Both the position numbers and the translations under genes were made by a program. A stretch of 6,945 bases of DNA from Deltaproteobacteria bacterium (GTDB taxonomy: Bacteria; UBA10199; SPLOWO2-01-44-7). The notes beneath the pieces were generated by a model, which did no database searches, was not told the DNA's origin, and saw nothing but the letters and a program-made list of their open reading frames with translations. The DNA is taken from assembly GCA_016203765.1 (NCBI GenBank), contig JACQMB010000086.1:1-6945 (forward strand), written 5' to 3'. Positions 1-6,520 of this stretch are shown here, piece after piece (within the stretch, counting starts at the first letter, position 1; each line of letters opens with the position of its first letter).

Positions 1-109
1 ACAGTATTTGCAAATCTTTTTTATAAGGATCTTTGGAAAGGGCATCCATGAGGGTCGTCTTGCCCGAAAAAAGATTCCCCATGATGCCGATGTGAAAATT
101 TCTGCTCAT
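1..109 (-). CDS. P-loop NTPase, N-terminal fragment (possible deoxynucleoside kinase)
   Basis: Only the first 36 codons are in the window; the gene runs off the left edge. The protein begins MSRNFHIGIMGNLFSGKTTL, a beta strand followed by a Walker A motif GxxxxGKT (residues 11-18, GNLFSGKT), so it binds a nucleotide phosphate. Kinases of the deoxynucleoside kinase type have this motif at the very N terminus, and a dGTPase gene lies directly upstream, which would fit nucleotide metabolism. The fragment is too short to exclude a small GTPase or another P-loop kinase. The start is the first ATG after two tandem in-frame stops (TGA TAG), the first of which is the dGTPase stop. The gap is 33 bases and no Shine-Dalgarno is visible, so translation may depend on the upstream gene. 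The P-loop is secure; the family is a guess. Confidence 0.6.
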   Translation of the reverse strand, partial: MSRNFHIGIMGNLFSGKTTLMDALSKDPYKKDLQIL

Positions 110-142
110 TGCCGAAGGAAGGCTAAAGACAGGGTTGGCCTA

Positions 143-1300
143 TCAGACCCTCTCCTCCGGGTCAAAGATTTTTTTGTGCTCCTGGAGGGCAAACCGGTCG
201 GTCATCCCCGCGATATAGTCGCAGATCGCCCGTTTGGGGCTTTTCGCCCCTCCGATCTTGGAATAAAACTCCTCAGGCAGGGTTTTCGGATTGGCCAGAT
301 AGGCCTCAAACAAATCACGCACAATCCGCTTGGCCTTCTCCTGCATTCGAACCACCCGCCAGTGGCAATACATGTTGTCGTAGAGAAAAGTTTTCAGCTC
401 CTTGGTTTTTTTCTTCAGGCCGGGGCTGATCGCCACCAGGTCCTTGCCGTTGTTTCGCACGTCGGCCAGCGTTTTGATTTTTTTGGCTTCCAAATTTTTG
501 CGGGTCTGCGTTTGCAAATCGTCGATCATCACGTGAATGAGCCGGCTGATGATCCGATAGCGCAAAACTTTTTCAGCGGCGCCGGGATGGCGTTGGGATG
601 CCTCGCGAAAAGTCTCTTCCCAAAGGGCCACATTTTTGAGAACGTCGAAATTGAGCATCCCGTATTGCAGGCCGTCGTCCAGGTCGTGATTCATGTAGGC
701 GATCTCGTCGGCGTAATTGACCAGTTGGGCCTCCAGGGTCGGATACCCGCTGTTTTTGAAATCGCCCAGGTTTTTGGGATTGTCATACTCCGTGGCGTGT
801 TTCAAGATTCCCTCCAAAACTTCGTAGGAGAGATTGAGGCCCGGAAAATCGGGATAGCGTTCCTCCAAGACCGTCACCACCCGATAGCTCTGTTCGTTGT
901 GTTCAAAACCCCCTTCGCTTTCCATCAGACTTTGCATCGCCGCCTCGCCGGCATGGCCGAAGGGGGTGTGGCCCAGATCGTGAGCCAGGGCGATCGTTTG
1001 GGCCAGGTCTTCGTTGAGTCTTAACATGCGCGCGAGCCCCCGGGAAATTTGGCTGACCTCCAGACTGTGGGTCAGGCGCGTGCGGTAGTAATCCCCTTCG
1101 TGATTGATAAAGACCTGTGTTTTGTATTCAAGACGGCGAAAGGCGGTGGAGTGAATAATGCGATCAAGGTCGCGCTGAAAAGAGGGGCGAAAGATACATG
1201 GCTCTTCTTTGTATTTGCGTCCCAGCGAGTTGGACGAAAGCTGGGCATAGGGGGCCAGCAGTTCCTTTTCGCGCTCTTCGTACGCCTCCCGGTTCAACAT
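143..1300 (-). CDS. dgt: deoxyguanosinetriphosphate triphosphohydrolase-like protein (HD domain)
   Basis: HD-superfamily phosphohydrolase of the dGTPase family, which splits dGTP (or other dNTPs) to the deoxynucleoside and triphosphate in the cytoplasm. From the ATG at 1300 the protein is 385 residues, a normal length for the short dGTPase-like subfamily. Metal-binding residues appear as the family expects: H78 in RLTHSLEV, H107-D108 in AHDLGHTPFGHAGE, and D198 in NYADEIAYMNHDLDD. The FEHNEQS segment (132-138) and the C-terminal HWRVVRMQEKAKRIVRDLFEAY stretch are also typical; the early STAFRRLEYKTQVF segment (51-64) is a family signature. The frame stays open upstream to 1426, but that extension translates the palindromic repeat and overlaps the DUF366 gene. 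MLNREAYEERE matches the usual N terminus of the family, so 1300 is preferred. No Shine-Dalgarno precedes it because a palindrome directly abuts the ATG. It is co-oriented with DUF366 upstream and the P-loop gene downstream. Confidence 0.93.
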   Translation of the reverse strand: MLNREAYEEREKELLAPYAQLSSNSLGRKYKEEPCIFRPSFQRDLDRIIHSTAFRRLEYKTQVFINHEGDYYRTRLTHSLEVSQISRGLARMLRLNEDLAQTIALAHDLGHTPFGHAGEAAMQSLMESEGGFEHNEQSYRVVTVLEERYPDFPGLNLSYEVLEGILKHATEYDNPKNLGDFKNSGYPTLEAQLVNYADEIAYMNHDLDDGLQYGMLNFDVLKNVALWEETFREASQRHPGAAEKVLRYRIISRLIHVMIDDLQTQTRKNLEAKKIKTLADVRNNGKDLVAISPGLKKKTKELKTFLYDNMYCHWRVVRMQEKAKRIVRDLFEAYLANPKTLPEEFYSKIGGAKSPKRAICDYIAGMTDRFALQEHKKIFDPEERV

Positions 1301-1339
1301 AAAAGTTACACAGGGTGCCAGGCACCCTGTGTAACTTTT
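1301..1339. repeat. perfect 19-bp inverted repeat (REP-like palindrome 1)
   Basis: The left arm AAAAGTTACACAGGGTGCC (1301-1319) and the exact reverse-complement right arm (1321-1339) are separated by a single base, A1320. The palindrome starts on the base next to the dGTPase start codon. Either strand can form a strong hairpin that ends in a T run, so it could act as a bidirectional intrinsic terminator or attenuator. Its GTGCC-N-GGCAC core recurs in the neighbouring palindrome. Such cores are reminiscent of REP elements or small non-autonomous mobile repeats, but only a genome-wide copy count would show this. Confidence 0.9.
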
Positions 1340-1341
1340 TG

Positions 1342-1370
1342 TGACATATAGTGCCTGGCACCATATGTCA
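1342..1370. repeat. near-perfect 29-bp palindrome (REP-like palindrome 2)
   Basis: Outer arms TGACATAT (1342-1349) and ATATGTCA (1363-1370) are perfect. One mismatched pair (1350/1362) follows, then the perfect inner arms GTGCC (1351-1355) and GGCAC (1357-1361) around T1356. The element begins two bases after palindrome 1. Its right end, TCA on the plus strand, is the TGA stop codon of the DUF366 gene on the minus strand. The shared GTGCC-N-GGCAC core suggests that the two palindromes belong to one bipartite repeat unit. Confidence 0.85.
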
Positions 1371-1901
1371 ACCGACCGGGCGGACTTTGCCGGCGGCATG
1401 ACGGATGCCGGCCAATTCTTCCGCAAAGTGCGCCATCACCTCTACCGCCAGCTTTTTGGGAGAAATATCGTAGTCGGCCAGCCCTTTGGTTAAGACCGGC
1501 GTGTTGCGGCTGGAAATATTCAGCCCGGTGTGGATGAGGCCGGAGCGGGGGGAATGGGTGGCAATCGAGACCGAAAGTTTGGCTGGTCCGTCGAAGAGGT
1601 CATCCCCCTTTCGCGCAATTTTGGCGCAGGCGGGATATTTTTTCAGTTCTTCCTCGATAATCGCCATCAACAGGCGCTGGCGCAGGACCATTTTTTCCAG
1701 GTCACCATCAAAAATCTCCACAATAAAGTGCAACATCGCCTCCGAAAAAATCGGCGCGTTGGCGGCCACATCTTCCAGATCGACCATATTTTCAACCGGG
1801 ACATCGGCCCTTCCGCAGAAGGCCGCCATGGCATTTCCCTCCAATCCAGAGGCTTTTTGAATCCATCCCGAATGAAGGAGCGTGCCGTCATAATCGATCA
1901 T
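1368..1901 (-). CDS. DUF366 family protein
   Basis: A 177-residue protein that I match from memory to DUF366 (Pfam PF04017/COG2029), a family known mainly from archaea and scattered bacteria with no established function. The matching features are the IDYDGxxL start, the GRADVPVENMVDLEDV stretch with an acidic cluster, IFSEAMLHFIVEIFD, and KGDDLFDGPAKLSVSIATHSP followed by HTGLNI. No signal peptide or membrane segment is visible, so it should be cytoplasmic. The ATG at 1901 has a Shine-Dalgarno-like AGGTGG (1911-1916 on the plus strand) nine bases upstream. An in-frame ATG at 1949 or TTG at 1955 would add 16-18 residues (...LKIRWLETM) across a T9 run. Part of that extension resembles the family N terminus, so the start is not certain. 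The stop codon is supplied by the end of palindrome 2, and dGTPase follows on the same strand. Confidence 0.72.
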   Translation of the reverse strand: MIDYDGTLLHSGWIQKASGLEGNAMAAFCGRADVPVENMVDLEDVAANAPIFSEAMLHFIVEIFDGDLEKMVLRQRLLMAIIEEELKKYPACAKIARKGDDLFDGPAKLSVSIATHSPRSGLIHTGLNISSRNTPVLTKGLADYDISPKKLAVEVMAHFAEELAGIRHAAGKVRPVG

Positions 1902-1960
1902 GGTTTCTAACCACCTGATTTTTAAGGTATTTTTTTTTGCTTTCGGCATCGGCAAAAAAT

Positions 1961-1989
1961 CTTATACGATCTTTTTGACCTTTGCGCAA
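1961..1989 (-). promoter_or_regulatory. candidate sigma70 promoter for the DUF366-dGTPase set
   Basis: Read on the minus strand, TTGCGC (1989-1984) and TATAAG (1966-1961) are separated by 17 bases. The -10 box matches consensus at 5 of 6 positions and the -35 box at 3 of 6. Transcription would begin near 1954, giving a leader of about 50 bases if translation starts at 1901. If DUF366 instead starts at 1949, the transcript would be almost leaderless. Confidence 0.4.
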
Positions 1990-2019
1990 CTTTTTGTAAT
2001 GACTGCCGAAGATTACCCC

Positions 2020-2026
2020 AAGGAGG
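2020..2026 (+). promoter_or_regulatory. strong Shine-Dalgarno deciding the GTG start of the giant gene
   Basis: AAGGAGG, a full anti-Shine-Dalgarno match, ends three bases before the GTG at 2030. The spacer is shorter than usual, but no better in-frame start lies nearby. The next in-frame ATG (residue 29) has only GAGGTG directly abutting it. Confidence 0.65.
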
Positions 2027-2029
2027 ATT

Positions 2030-5000
2030 GTGAACGGTTTTGTCCTTTCAGCGCAGGTTTTGATCTCCCCGCAGACGGCGGCCTCCGTCTTGGGGGAGGT
2101 GCCTCCCGAGGTGATGAGTGAAGCGGTCCCCAGCCTTGATATTTTGGGTGGTGCTCTCATGGAAGCACAGATAGAGAGCGCCGACCGGTTTGTGGAAGAG
2201 GTCGGCGGTTTACGGCAGGTTGCTTCGGCTAAACCGTTCGATCCGGAAACGGTATGCGGGATTCGGGATGAGCTTTCAAGACTCCTTGACGGGATCGAGG
2301 ATTCTACAAAATGGGGTGAGGCTAGAACAAGAGCCCTTCAGCGGCATGCCGGATCTTTTTCCGACACGCCGTCAGCCGAACAGTTGTCGTTAGTCAGTCC
2401 CTCTTTCCCCAAGTCTGCGGCAATTTCCGAACATCCCCTGGGCGGCATCGTTGAAAGAAGGGAGGACGGTTACCGCGTTTTTCTGTCGATTAGCACAAGA
2501 GGTCGAAGAAGCCGCATTCATGGGTTGGTTCAAGAAGGAAAGCGTCTTCAAATTAGCTTAAAACGCGAATCTGCCGGGGAGGATGCTAATCAGACCTTGC
2601 AAAAATTTTTGGCCCGCATTTTGGGATTGGAGAATCCCGAACGGGTCGAAATTATCTCCGGCCAGACGCTCCGCGACCGAAAAAGCGTGGCCATTCATGG
2701 TTTGAGCATTGTGGAGGTCCTGGACCGTCTCAACGATCGCGGTCCTAAATTTTTGAGCCGGAAAGAAACAGGGAATCTCCACAATGATTTTCAAACCGCC
2801 CAAACCATGCTGGAGAAAATGGAGCAGGACAAAAAAGAAGCGCAGTGGGTGGAAATTACCTCTTCCCATCTGGATGAAATGGGAAGGGCCGTGAGTGCCG
2901 TTCGGGAAGAACTCAAACATATCCGAGAAGTCTTGGCGCAGGGCCATTTGACCCAAAAGAATGCCGGGAGGGTCCGGGAATCTTTCAGCCGAATGGCGAA
3001 AGAGCAGGAGGCCTTCGCCTCACAGAGGGAGCGGTTTTATGCGACTTCGGAGGTGGCCAAGGTCCTGCCCGACCGCCTGATACGTTTAGTGGAAAGTATC
3101 ATGGATCCGTTAAGAACAAATTATGACGCGTTGAAAAAACAACTCGATGAAACTCCCGAGGAGGTTATGCAGGCCCAAAGGGAGGTGGTGAGTGTTTTTG
3201 ACGTAACCTGGCAAAGCCTTCGGACCGAATGTGATCTCCTCCTGGCCGCGTTGGGGGAGGTTCAAAACCGTCCCGCGGAAGTCCTCCAGGCCCTGCAGGA
3301 AAGGGCCATGGCCCTTTCGAAAGATGCCGACCGTTTTTTGGAGCTGGCCAGCCAGTTGGAGCACAACCTTTCTCGTTCGGCCGCGCGGGAAGAAAGCAGC
3401 CGGGAGGCCATCCCAGGCCTTCCGCCGAGGGAGCCATCTCCTCCCCAATATGCGGAATTGGCTCCTTATCTACAAGCCCTCGGGTATTATGTTTTGGTCC
3501 CTCCCGGAAGGGCCCTCTCCATTTTGGATGAACATCTGGCCCGTGTCACGGCCGATTTGAATCGTGTCCGCAGGGAGGCGGTGGCCGCCTTTGGAACGGA
3601 GATTGACCTTTGGCCCGGCAACGTCCGGGACTCCTTTCAAAACCTGCCGAAGTTTTCTGAAAAAATTCGAACCGCCATCAAGGATGCCCGGCGTGTTTTT
3701 AGAACCATCCCCGGAAAAATGCAGGAGGGTGCGCATCCGGCCGGTCTGAGAATTCATGTTTTTTCGGCGTTGGTGCGCGTCAAATCCCTTCTGGGTTCTC
3801 TGCGTGAGGATCAGGAAGGGCTTATCGAGAAGGCCAAACTGAGAAAATGGGACAGTAATCTGCTGGCGCGGTGGGGAGAACACCTGGAGAAAACCCGGGC
3901 GGCCATCGAGGCCGAAAAGGGAAGATCCTTTGAGTTGAGAACGGAGGAACTTGAAGAACTGGATGCCATTTGTCGGTCAAAACCTGGGGGGTGGAGAGAG
4001 GAATCGCAGGCGATGGAGGCGGAGGCGGAAAGTTTAAAACTTTCCGTGGCCCCCGACGATTGGACCGAGGAGATGGCCTTTCTCTTTAAAACCACCCTCC
4101 ACGCGGTGCAGAGTATCCGGGAGAACATTGACCATTTAACAAAACATTATGGAGCCTTAAAAACCGAAATGGCCAAACCGACACCCGCTACCTCTTTGCT
4201 TGTCCGCCACTATTCCGCCGCCAGGAAGGCGGTCTCGAAAATAAGGCAAAACATTCTCCAGGCCAATAAAGCCCTCACCGGAAAAGTAAAAGGGGAAAAG
4301 ATGGATGTGCCCAACCTGATCGATGCCATTCGCAACCCCAAGGAACCCCAACCCAAAACATCAAATATCCCCGACCGGGTCATGGAGATTTTGGGATGGC
4401 AGGTGAGAGTGGAGGGGGGGGAGGCAAAGATAGACGGGGTCTCTTTTACCTTGAGGGGAAACATCGTCGCGCAGGATAAAAAGATACGCGATATCGCGGC
4501 GACCTTGGCTATCCCCCCCTCGGAACGGGAGCTAGGCGCGGCGTTGGCCCATCCGATGTTTCGCGAGGAGGTGGAAAGAAGATTAAGAACCGGCGAACCC
4601 TTGCGGAAGCTCTTGGCCGTCAATGATCAAATCGGCGTGGCCGTGGTCTTCGACCATCGCTTTGGCACCGCCTTTTATATCCCCTACAAAACCGGCTGGG
4701 TGATGGGGGATTGCCGCGCGATCGTTCCGATGTTTCACGGGGGAGGGGGGGCGCGTTCCACCGGATTGACCATGCAGGCCCCTGCCATCCGCTTGCGCAG
4801 GCTCTATGGCTTCAACGCCGTTGCCTTCGATACCCCCAACCATGGACAGTCCGTGAGGGATAAGCGATTCCATAATCTGGATGAGTTTATCGGCTGGATG
4901 TACACCCTCCTCGGTTATTTTCGCTATCTCTCCAGCGGAAAGGTTCCGGTGGTGGCCATCGGCCGCTCCCACGGGGATAATGCCCTGGATGAGTATGCCG

Positions 5001-5464
5001 CCCGCTATCCCGGAAGGCTCGACGGAGTCATCGGCATTTCCGGTTATGACCCCGCCTGGGGGCCGGCGACCCTTCCCACCTTGCGGCGGCGCGTGGCCCA
5101 GGGGACTTTTGACCCCCATCCGACCGGGACGCCCATGGTGGAGGCCCATGATACGCAGTGGACTTTTTTGCGCGACGGATCGGACGACAGGAGGCGCCAA
5201 ACCCCCACCTTGTATATGTCCGGCACCGCCGATGAAGAATATTCAGAAGGGGTTCCCGATTTTTACGAACAGCGCAGGGCCCGAGCGGAACGGTTGGGGC
5301 ACAGAATGTTGGTTGTGGAGGGAGGGGCCCACGATCTCCTTTCGCTCAACAGGGAGAGGATGCGGACCCAGTCGGAAGGGGAAGAAATGAAACGCGTCTA
5401 TGAGGAGGTCAACGCCTTTATCGAAGGTGTGATCCGAAAATTCATTGAAGAAAACGGTCAGTGA
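2030..5464 (+). CDS. giant fusion protein: DUF167-like domain, helical/coiled-coil region, C-terminal alpha/beta hydrolase
   Basis: A 1144-residue protein that I do not recognise as a whole. Residues 1-146 have no clear domain, and the N terminus is not a signal peptide. Residues about 147-224 look like DUF167/YggU: TRGRRSRIHG, then GKRLQISL, then ANQTLQKFLARILGL, then VEIISGQTLRDRKSVAIHG, matching the family's usual order and size. Residues about 248-460 and 474-770 are charged, Leu/Ala-rich and helical, probably coiled coil, separated by a Pro-rich linker (461-473). Residues 782-865 form a small mixed region. Residues about 866-1144 form an alpha/beta hydrolase: oxyanion-type HGGGG (903-907), FDTPNHGQS (933-941), nucleophile elbow GRSHG (978-982, Ser980), probable acid Asp1068 in SGTADEEY, and His1101 in EGGAHD. 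The triad looks intact, so an esterase, peptidase or related hydrolase is likely; the substrate is unknown. No membrane segment is seen. It stands alone on its strand, divergent from DUF366 and overlapping queC by 23 bases at the 3' end. The start is GTG with a strong Shine-Dalgarno. Confidence 0.88.
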   Translation: MNGFVLSAQVLISPQTAASVLGEVPPEVMSEAVPSLDILGGALMEAQIESADRFVEEVGGLRQVASAKPFDPETVCGIRDELSRLLDGIEDSTKWGEARTRALQRHAGSFSDTPSAEQLSLVSPSFPKSAAISEHPLGGIVERREDGYRVFLSISTRGRRSRIHGLVQEGKRLQISLKRESAGEDANQTLQKFLARILGLENPERVEIISGQTLRDRKSVAIHGLSIVEVLDRLNDRGPKFLSRKETGNLHNDFQTAQTMLEKMEQDKKEAQWVEITSSHLDEMGRAVSAVREELKHIREVLAQGHLTQKNAGRVRESFSRMAKEQEAFASQRERFYATSEVAKVLPDRLIRLVESIMDPLRTNYDALKKQLDETPEEVMQAQREVVSVFDVTWQSLRTECDLLLAALGEVQNRPAEVLQALQERAMALSKDADRFLELASQLEHNLSRSAAREESSREAIPGLPPREPSPPQYAELAPYLQALGYYVLVPPGRALSILDEHLARVTADLNRVRREAVAAFGTEIDLWPGNVRDSFQNLPKFSEKIRTAIKDARRVFRTIPGKMQEGAHPAGLRIHVFSALVRVKSLLGSLREDQEGLIEKAKLRKWDSNLLARWGEHLEKTRAAIEAEKGRSFELRTEELEELDAICRSKPGGWREESQAMEAEAESLKLSVAPDDWTEEMAFLFKTTLHAVQSIRENIDHLTKHYGALKTEMAKPTPATSLLVRHYSAARKAVSKIRQNILQANKALTGKVKGEKMDVPNLIDAIRNPKEPQPKTSNIPDRVMEILGWQVRVEGGEAKIDGVSFTLRGNIVAQDKKIRDIAATLAIPPSERELGAALAHPMFREEVERRLRTGEPLRKLLAVNDQIGVAVVFDHRFGTAFYIPYKTGWVMGDCRAIVPMFHGGGGARSTGLTMQAPAIRLRRLYGFNAVAFDTPNHGQSVRDKRFHNLDEFIGWMYTLLGYFRYLSSGKVPVVAIGRSHGDNALDEYAARYPGRLDGVIGISGYDPAWGPATLPTLRRRVAQGTFDPHPTGTPMVEAHDTQWTFLRDGSDDRRRQTPTLYMSGTADEEYSEGVPDFYEQRRARAERLGHRMLVVEGGAHDLLSLNRERMRTQSEGEEMKRVYEEVNAFIEGVIRKFIEENGQ
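3299..3318. repeat. perfect 20-bp palindrome inside the giant gene
   Basis: GAAAGGGCCA (3299-3308) is followed directly by its reverse complement TGGCCCTTTC (3309-3318). It lies in the first helical block and codes for part of QERAMALSK. It could be an operator-like site or a chance result of codon use. Confidence 0.8.
4026..4046. repeat. perfect 10-bp-arm palindrome inside the giant gene
   Basis: Arms CGGAAAGTTT (4026-4035) and AAACTTTCCG (4037-4046) flank a single base, A4036. It lies in the second helical block and codes for EAESLKLSV. It shares a GAAAG...CTTTC outer pattern with the palindrome at 3299-3318. Confidence 0.8.
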
Positions 5465-6137
5465 TTTTTTCCAGCAGGTTGTGGGCCTGAAAGGCGGCCT
5501 TGGTCCGGGCGCACGACTCGCAAACCCCGCACATTTTTTGACCCCCCTCGTAACAGCTCCAGAAAAAATCGAAGGGCAGGTCTAACATAATCCATTTGGC
5601 AACCATCTCCTTTTTGTCCATTGCCTGCACGTAACTTTTGACCTTCGGCGGGAATAATAAGGTGGAAAGTTCCAGGGCGCGATTGAGGCGGGTGACATAA
5701 TCGGAGGAATTATCGGGAAAGGTCTGCGCCTCTTCGCGATTAAAGCCGGTAATCAGCCATTCGGCCCCCAGCGCCTCCGCAAAGGCGGCCGCGATATTCA
5801 AAAAAACCCCGTTCCGGTTGGGGACCCAGACCGCCTCCGCCGAGCGTTCGGTCTCTTTCTTGTTTTTCAATTTTTCCAGATCGCGGAATTGGGGAAGACG
5901 CCGCCGGCTGTCGGTGAGGGCGTTTTCGCCGATCAATTTCAGCCAGGGAAGTTCCACCACCTGATGCTTGATTCGCCAGAATTTGGCGATTTTTCCTGCG
6001 GCCCTGATTTCCTGGCCGGCGGCCCGCTGGCCGTAATCAAAGGTCAGGGCCAGGACGATTGCGTGATGATCGCGGGCCAGGGCCGTGGAGAGGCAGGAAT
6101 CGAGTCCCCCCGACAGCAATGTCACCCCTCTTTCCAT
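5442..6137 (-). CDS. queC: 7-cyano-7-deazaguanine synthase
   Basis: QueC converts 7-carboxy-7-deazaguanine to preQ0 using ATP and ammonia, the step that makes the nitrile precursor of queuosine-type modified bases. The 231-residue protein has the usual length. It shows the PP-loop ATP-pyrophosphatase motif SGGLDS (9-14), FDYGQRAAGQE (33-43), VPNRNGVFLNIAAAFAEALGA (105-125), and the zinc-site cysteines C195 in WSCY and C203, C206, C209 in MCGVCESC. Where E. coli-type QueC reads SGYPDCR, this protein has TFPDNS (139-144) after GFNREEA, a variant found in some QueC-like proteins. The ATG directly follows the TAA of the upstream small gene (TAAATG) with no Shine-Dalgarno, which points to translational coupling. 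The 3' end overlaps the convergent giant gene by 23 bases. No queD, queE or queF is in the window. Confidence 0.92.
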   Translation of the reverse strand: MERGVTLLSGGLDSCLSTALARDHHAIVLALTFDYGQRAAGQEIRAAGKIAKFWRIKHQVVELPWLKLIGENALTDSRRRLPQFRDLEKLKNKKETERSAEAVWVPNRNGVFLNIAAAFAEALGAEWLITGFNREEAQTFPDNSSDYVTRLNRALELSTLLFPPKVKSYVQAMDKKEMVAKWIMLDLPFDFFWSCYEGGQKMCGVCESCARTKAAFQAHNLLEKITDRFLQ

Positions 6138-6500
6138 TTAGGCCCGGGCGCGGCGATGCTGAATCGTTTTTAGTTTCTGCTCCAGCTTGGCGACACGGCC
6201 ATTGAGCCGGGTCACGTCCCGCTTGGTGGGAAAATTCAACAGCGACATGACTTCCGCCCCCTTGTGGGTGGCCAGGTTCATGGCCCGATGGGCCACGGTG
6301 CTCTTCTGGATTTTGCGCATCAGGCCGTTCAGATTTTTCTTCGCCTCGCGGATCAGGAATTTCCTGGTCGGCAGAACGGCGCTGTAATATTTGGCTTCTT
6401 TTTCCAAAATTTGCAGCGCGTGATGAACGGCCGGCATGCCGAGACCCAAAAGGGTGTGATTTCCCCCCTTGACCCCTCTCCCTTTTCTGTTTGTTGGCAT
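6138..6500 (-). CDS. small basic helical protein with phasin/PhaE-like C-terminal motif
   Basis: A 120-residue, strongly basic, mostly helical protein. The start is well supported: ATG at 6500 with AAAGGAGG (6506-6513 on the plus strand) five bases upstream and a good promoter further up. The C-terminal segment from about 86 to 111 (SLLNFPTKRDVTRLNGRVAKLEQKL) resembles the closing motif of phasins and PhaE-type polyhydroxyalkanoate synthase subunits, where an N-x-PT-x-x-D/E-V-x-x-L pattern leads into a short coiled coil. The N terminus (MPTNRKGRGVKGG) is basic and probably disordered. No signal peptide or membrane helix is seen. It could be a granule-associated or other coiled-coil protein; the match rests on one short motif. 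Its stop abuts the queC start, so the two are probably co-expressed. Confidence 0.7.
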   Translation of the reverse strand: MPTNRKGRGVKGGNHTLLGLGMPAVHHALQILEKEAKYYSAVLPTRKFLIREAKKNLNGLMRKIQKSTVAHRAMNLATHKGAEVMSLLNFPTKRDVTRLNGRVAKLEQKLKTIQHRRARA

Positions 6501-6520
6501 GGTATCCTCCTTTATAGAGA

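Larger units (their letters stand above)
1902..2029. promoter_or_regulatory. divergent intergenic region between the DUF366 gene and the giant hydrolase gene
   Basis: This AT-rich 128-base gap separates divergently transcribed genes, so both promoters should lie in it. It contains a T9 run (1930-1938). For the plus strand, TTGACC (1975-1980) and TGTAAT (1995-2000) resemble -35 and -10 boxes, but the 14-base spacer is too short, so this is not called as a promoter. The minus-strand candidate is listed separately. No long inverted repeat or riboswitch-like structure is seen. Confidence 0.5.

Noticed and set aside
8..1024. Long plus-strand open frame antisense to the dGTPase gene
   Set aside because: The minus strand encodes a clear dGTPase with all HD motifs; the antisense translation has no family features and reflects mirrored codon bias.
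1301..1426. Longer N terminus of dGTPase starting at 1426
   Set aside because: The extra 42 residues translate the palindromes and overlap the DUF366 gene by 59 bases; MLNREAYEERE at 1300 fits the family start.
2094..2107. GGGAGG-tg-CCTCCC hairpin near the start of the giant gene
   Set aside because: The stem is only six base pairs with a two-base gap, inside coding sequence and without a T run; it is likely incidental.
2030..2160. Signal peptide or lipoprotein signal on the giant protein
   Set aside because: The N terminus lacks a basic start plus hydrophobic core and has no lipobox cysteine; it reads as a soluble segment.
4583..5200. Minus-strand open frame of 205 codons inside the hydrolase domain
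   Set aside because: It lies opposite the conserved hydrolase motifs and its Gly/Pro/His-rich product is typical of an antisense shadow.
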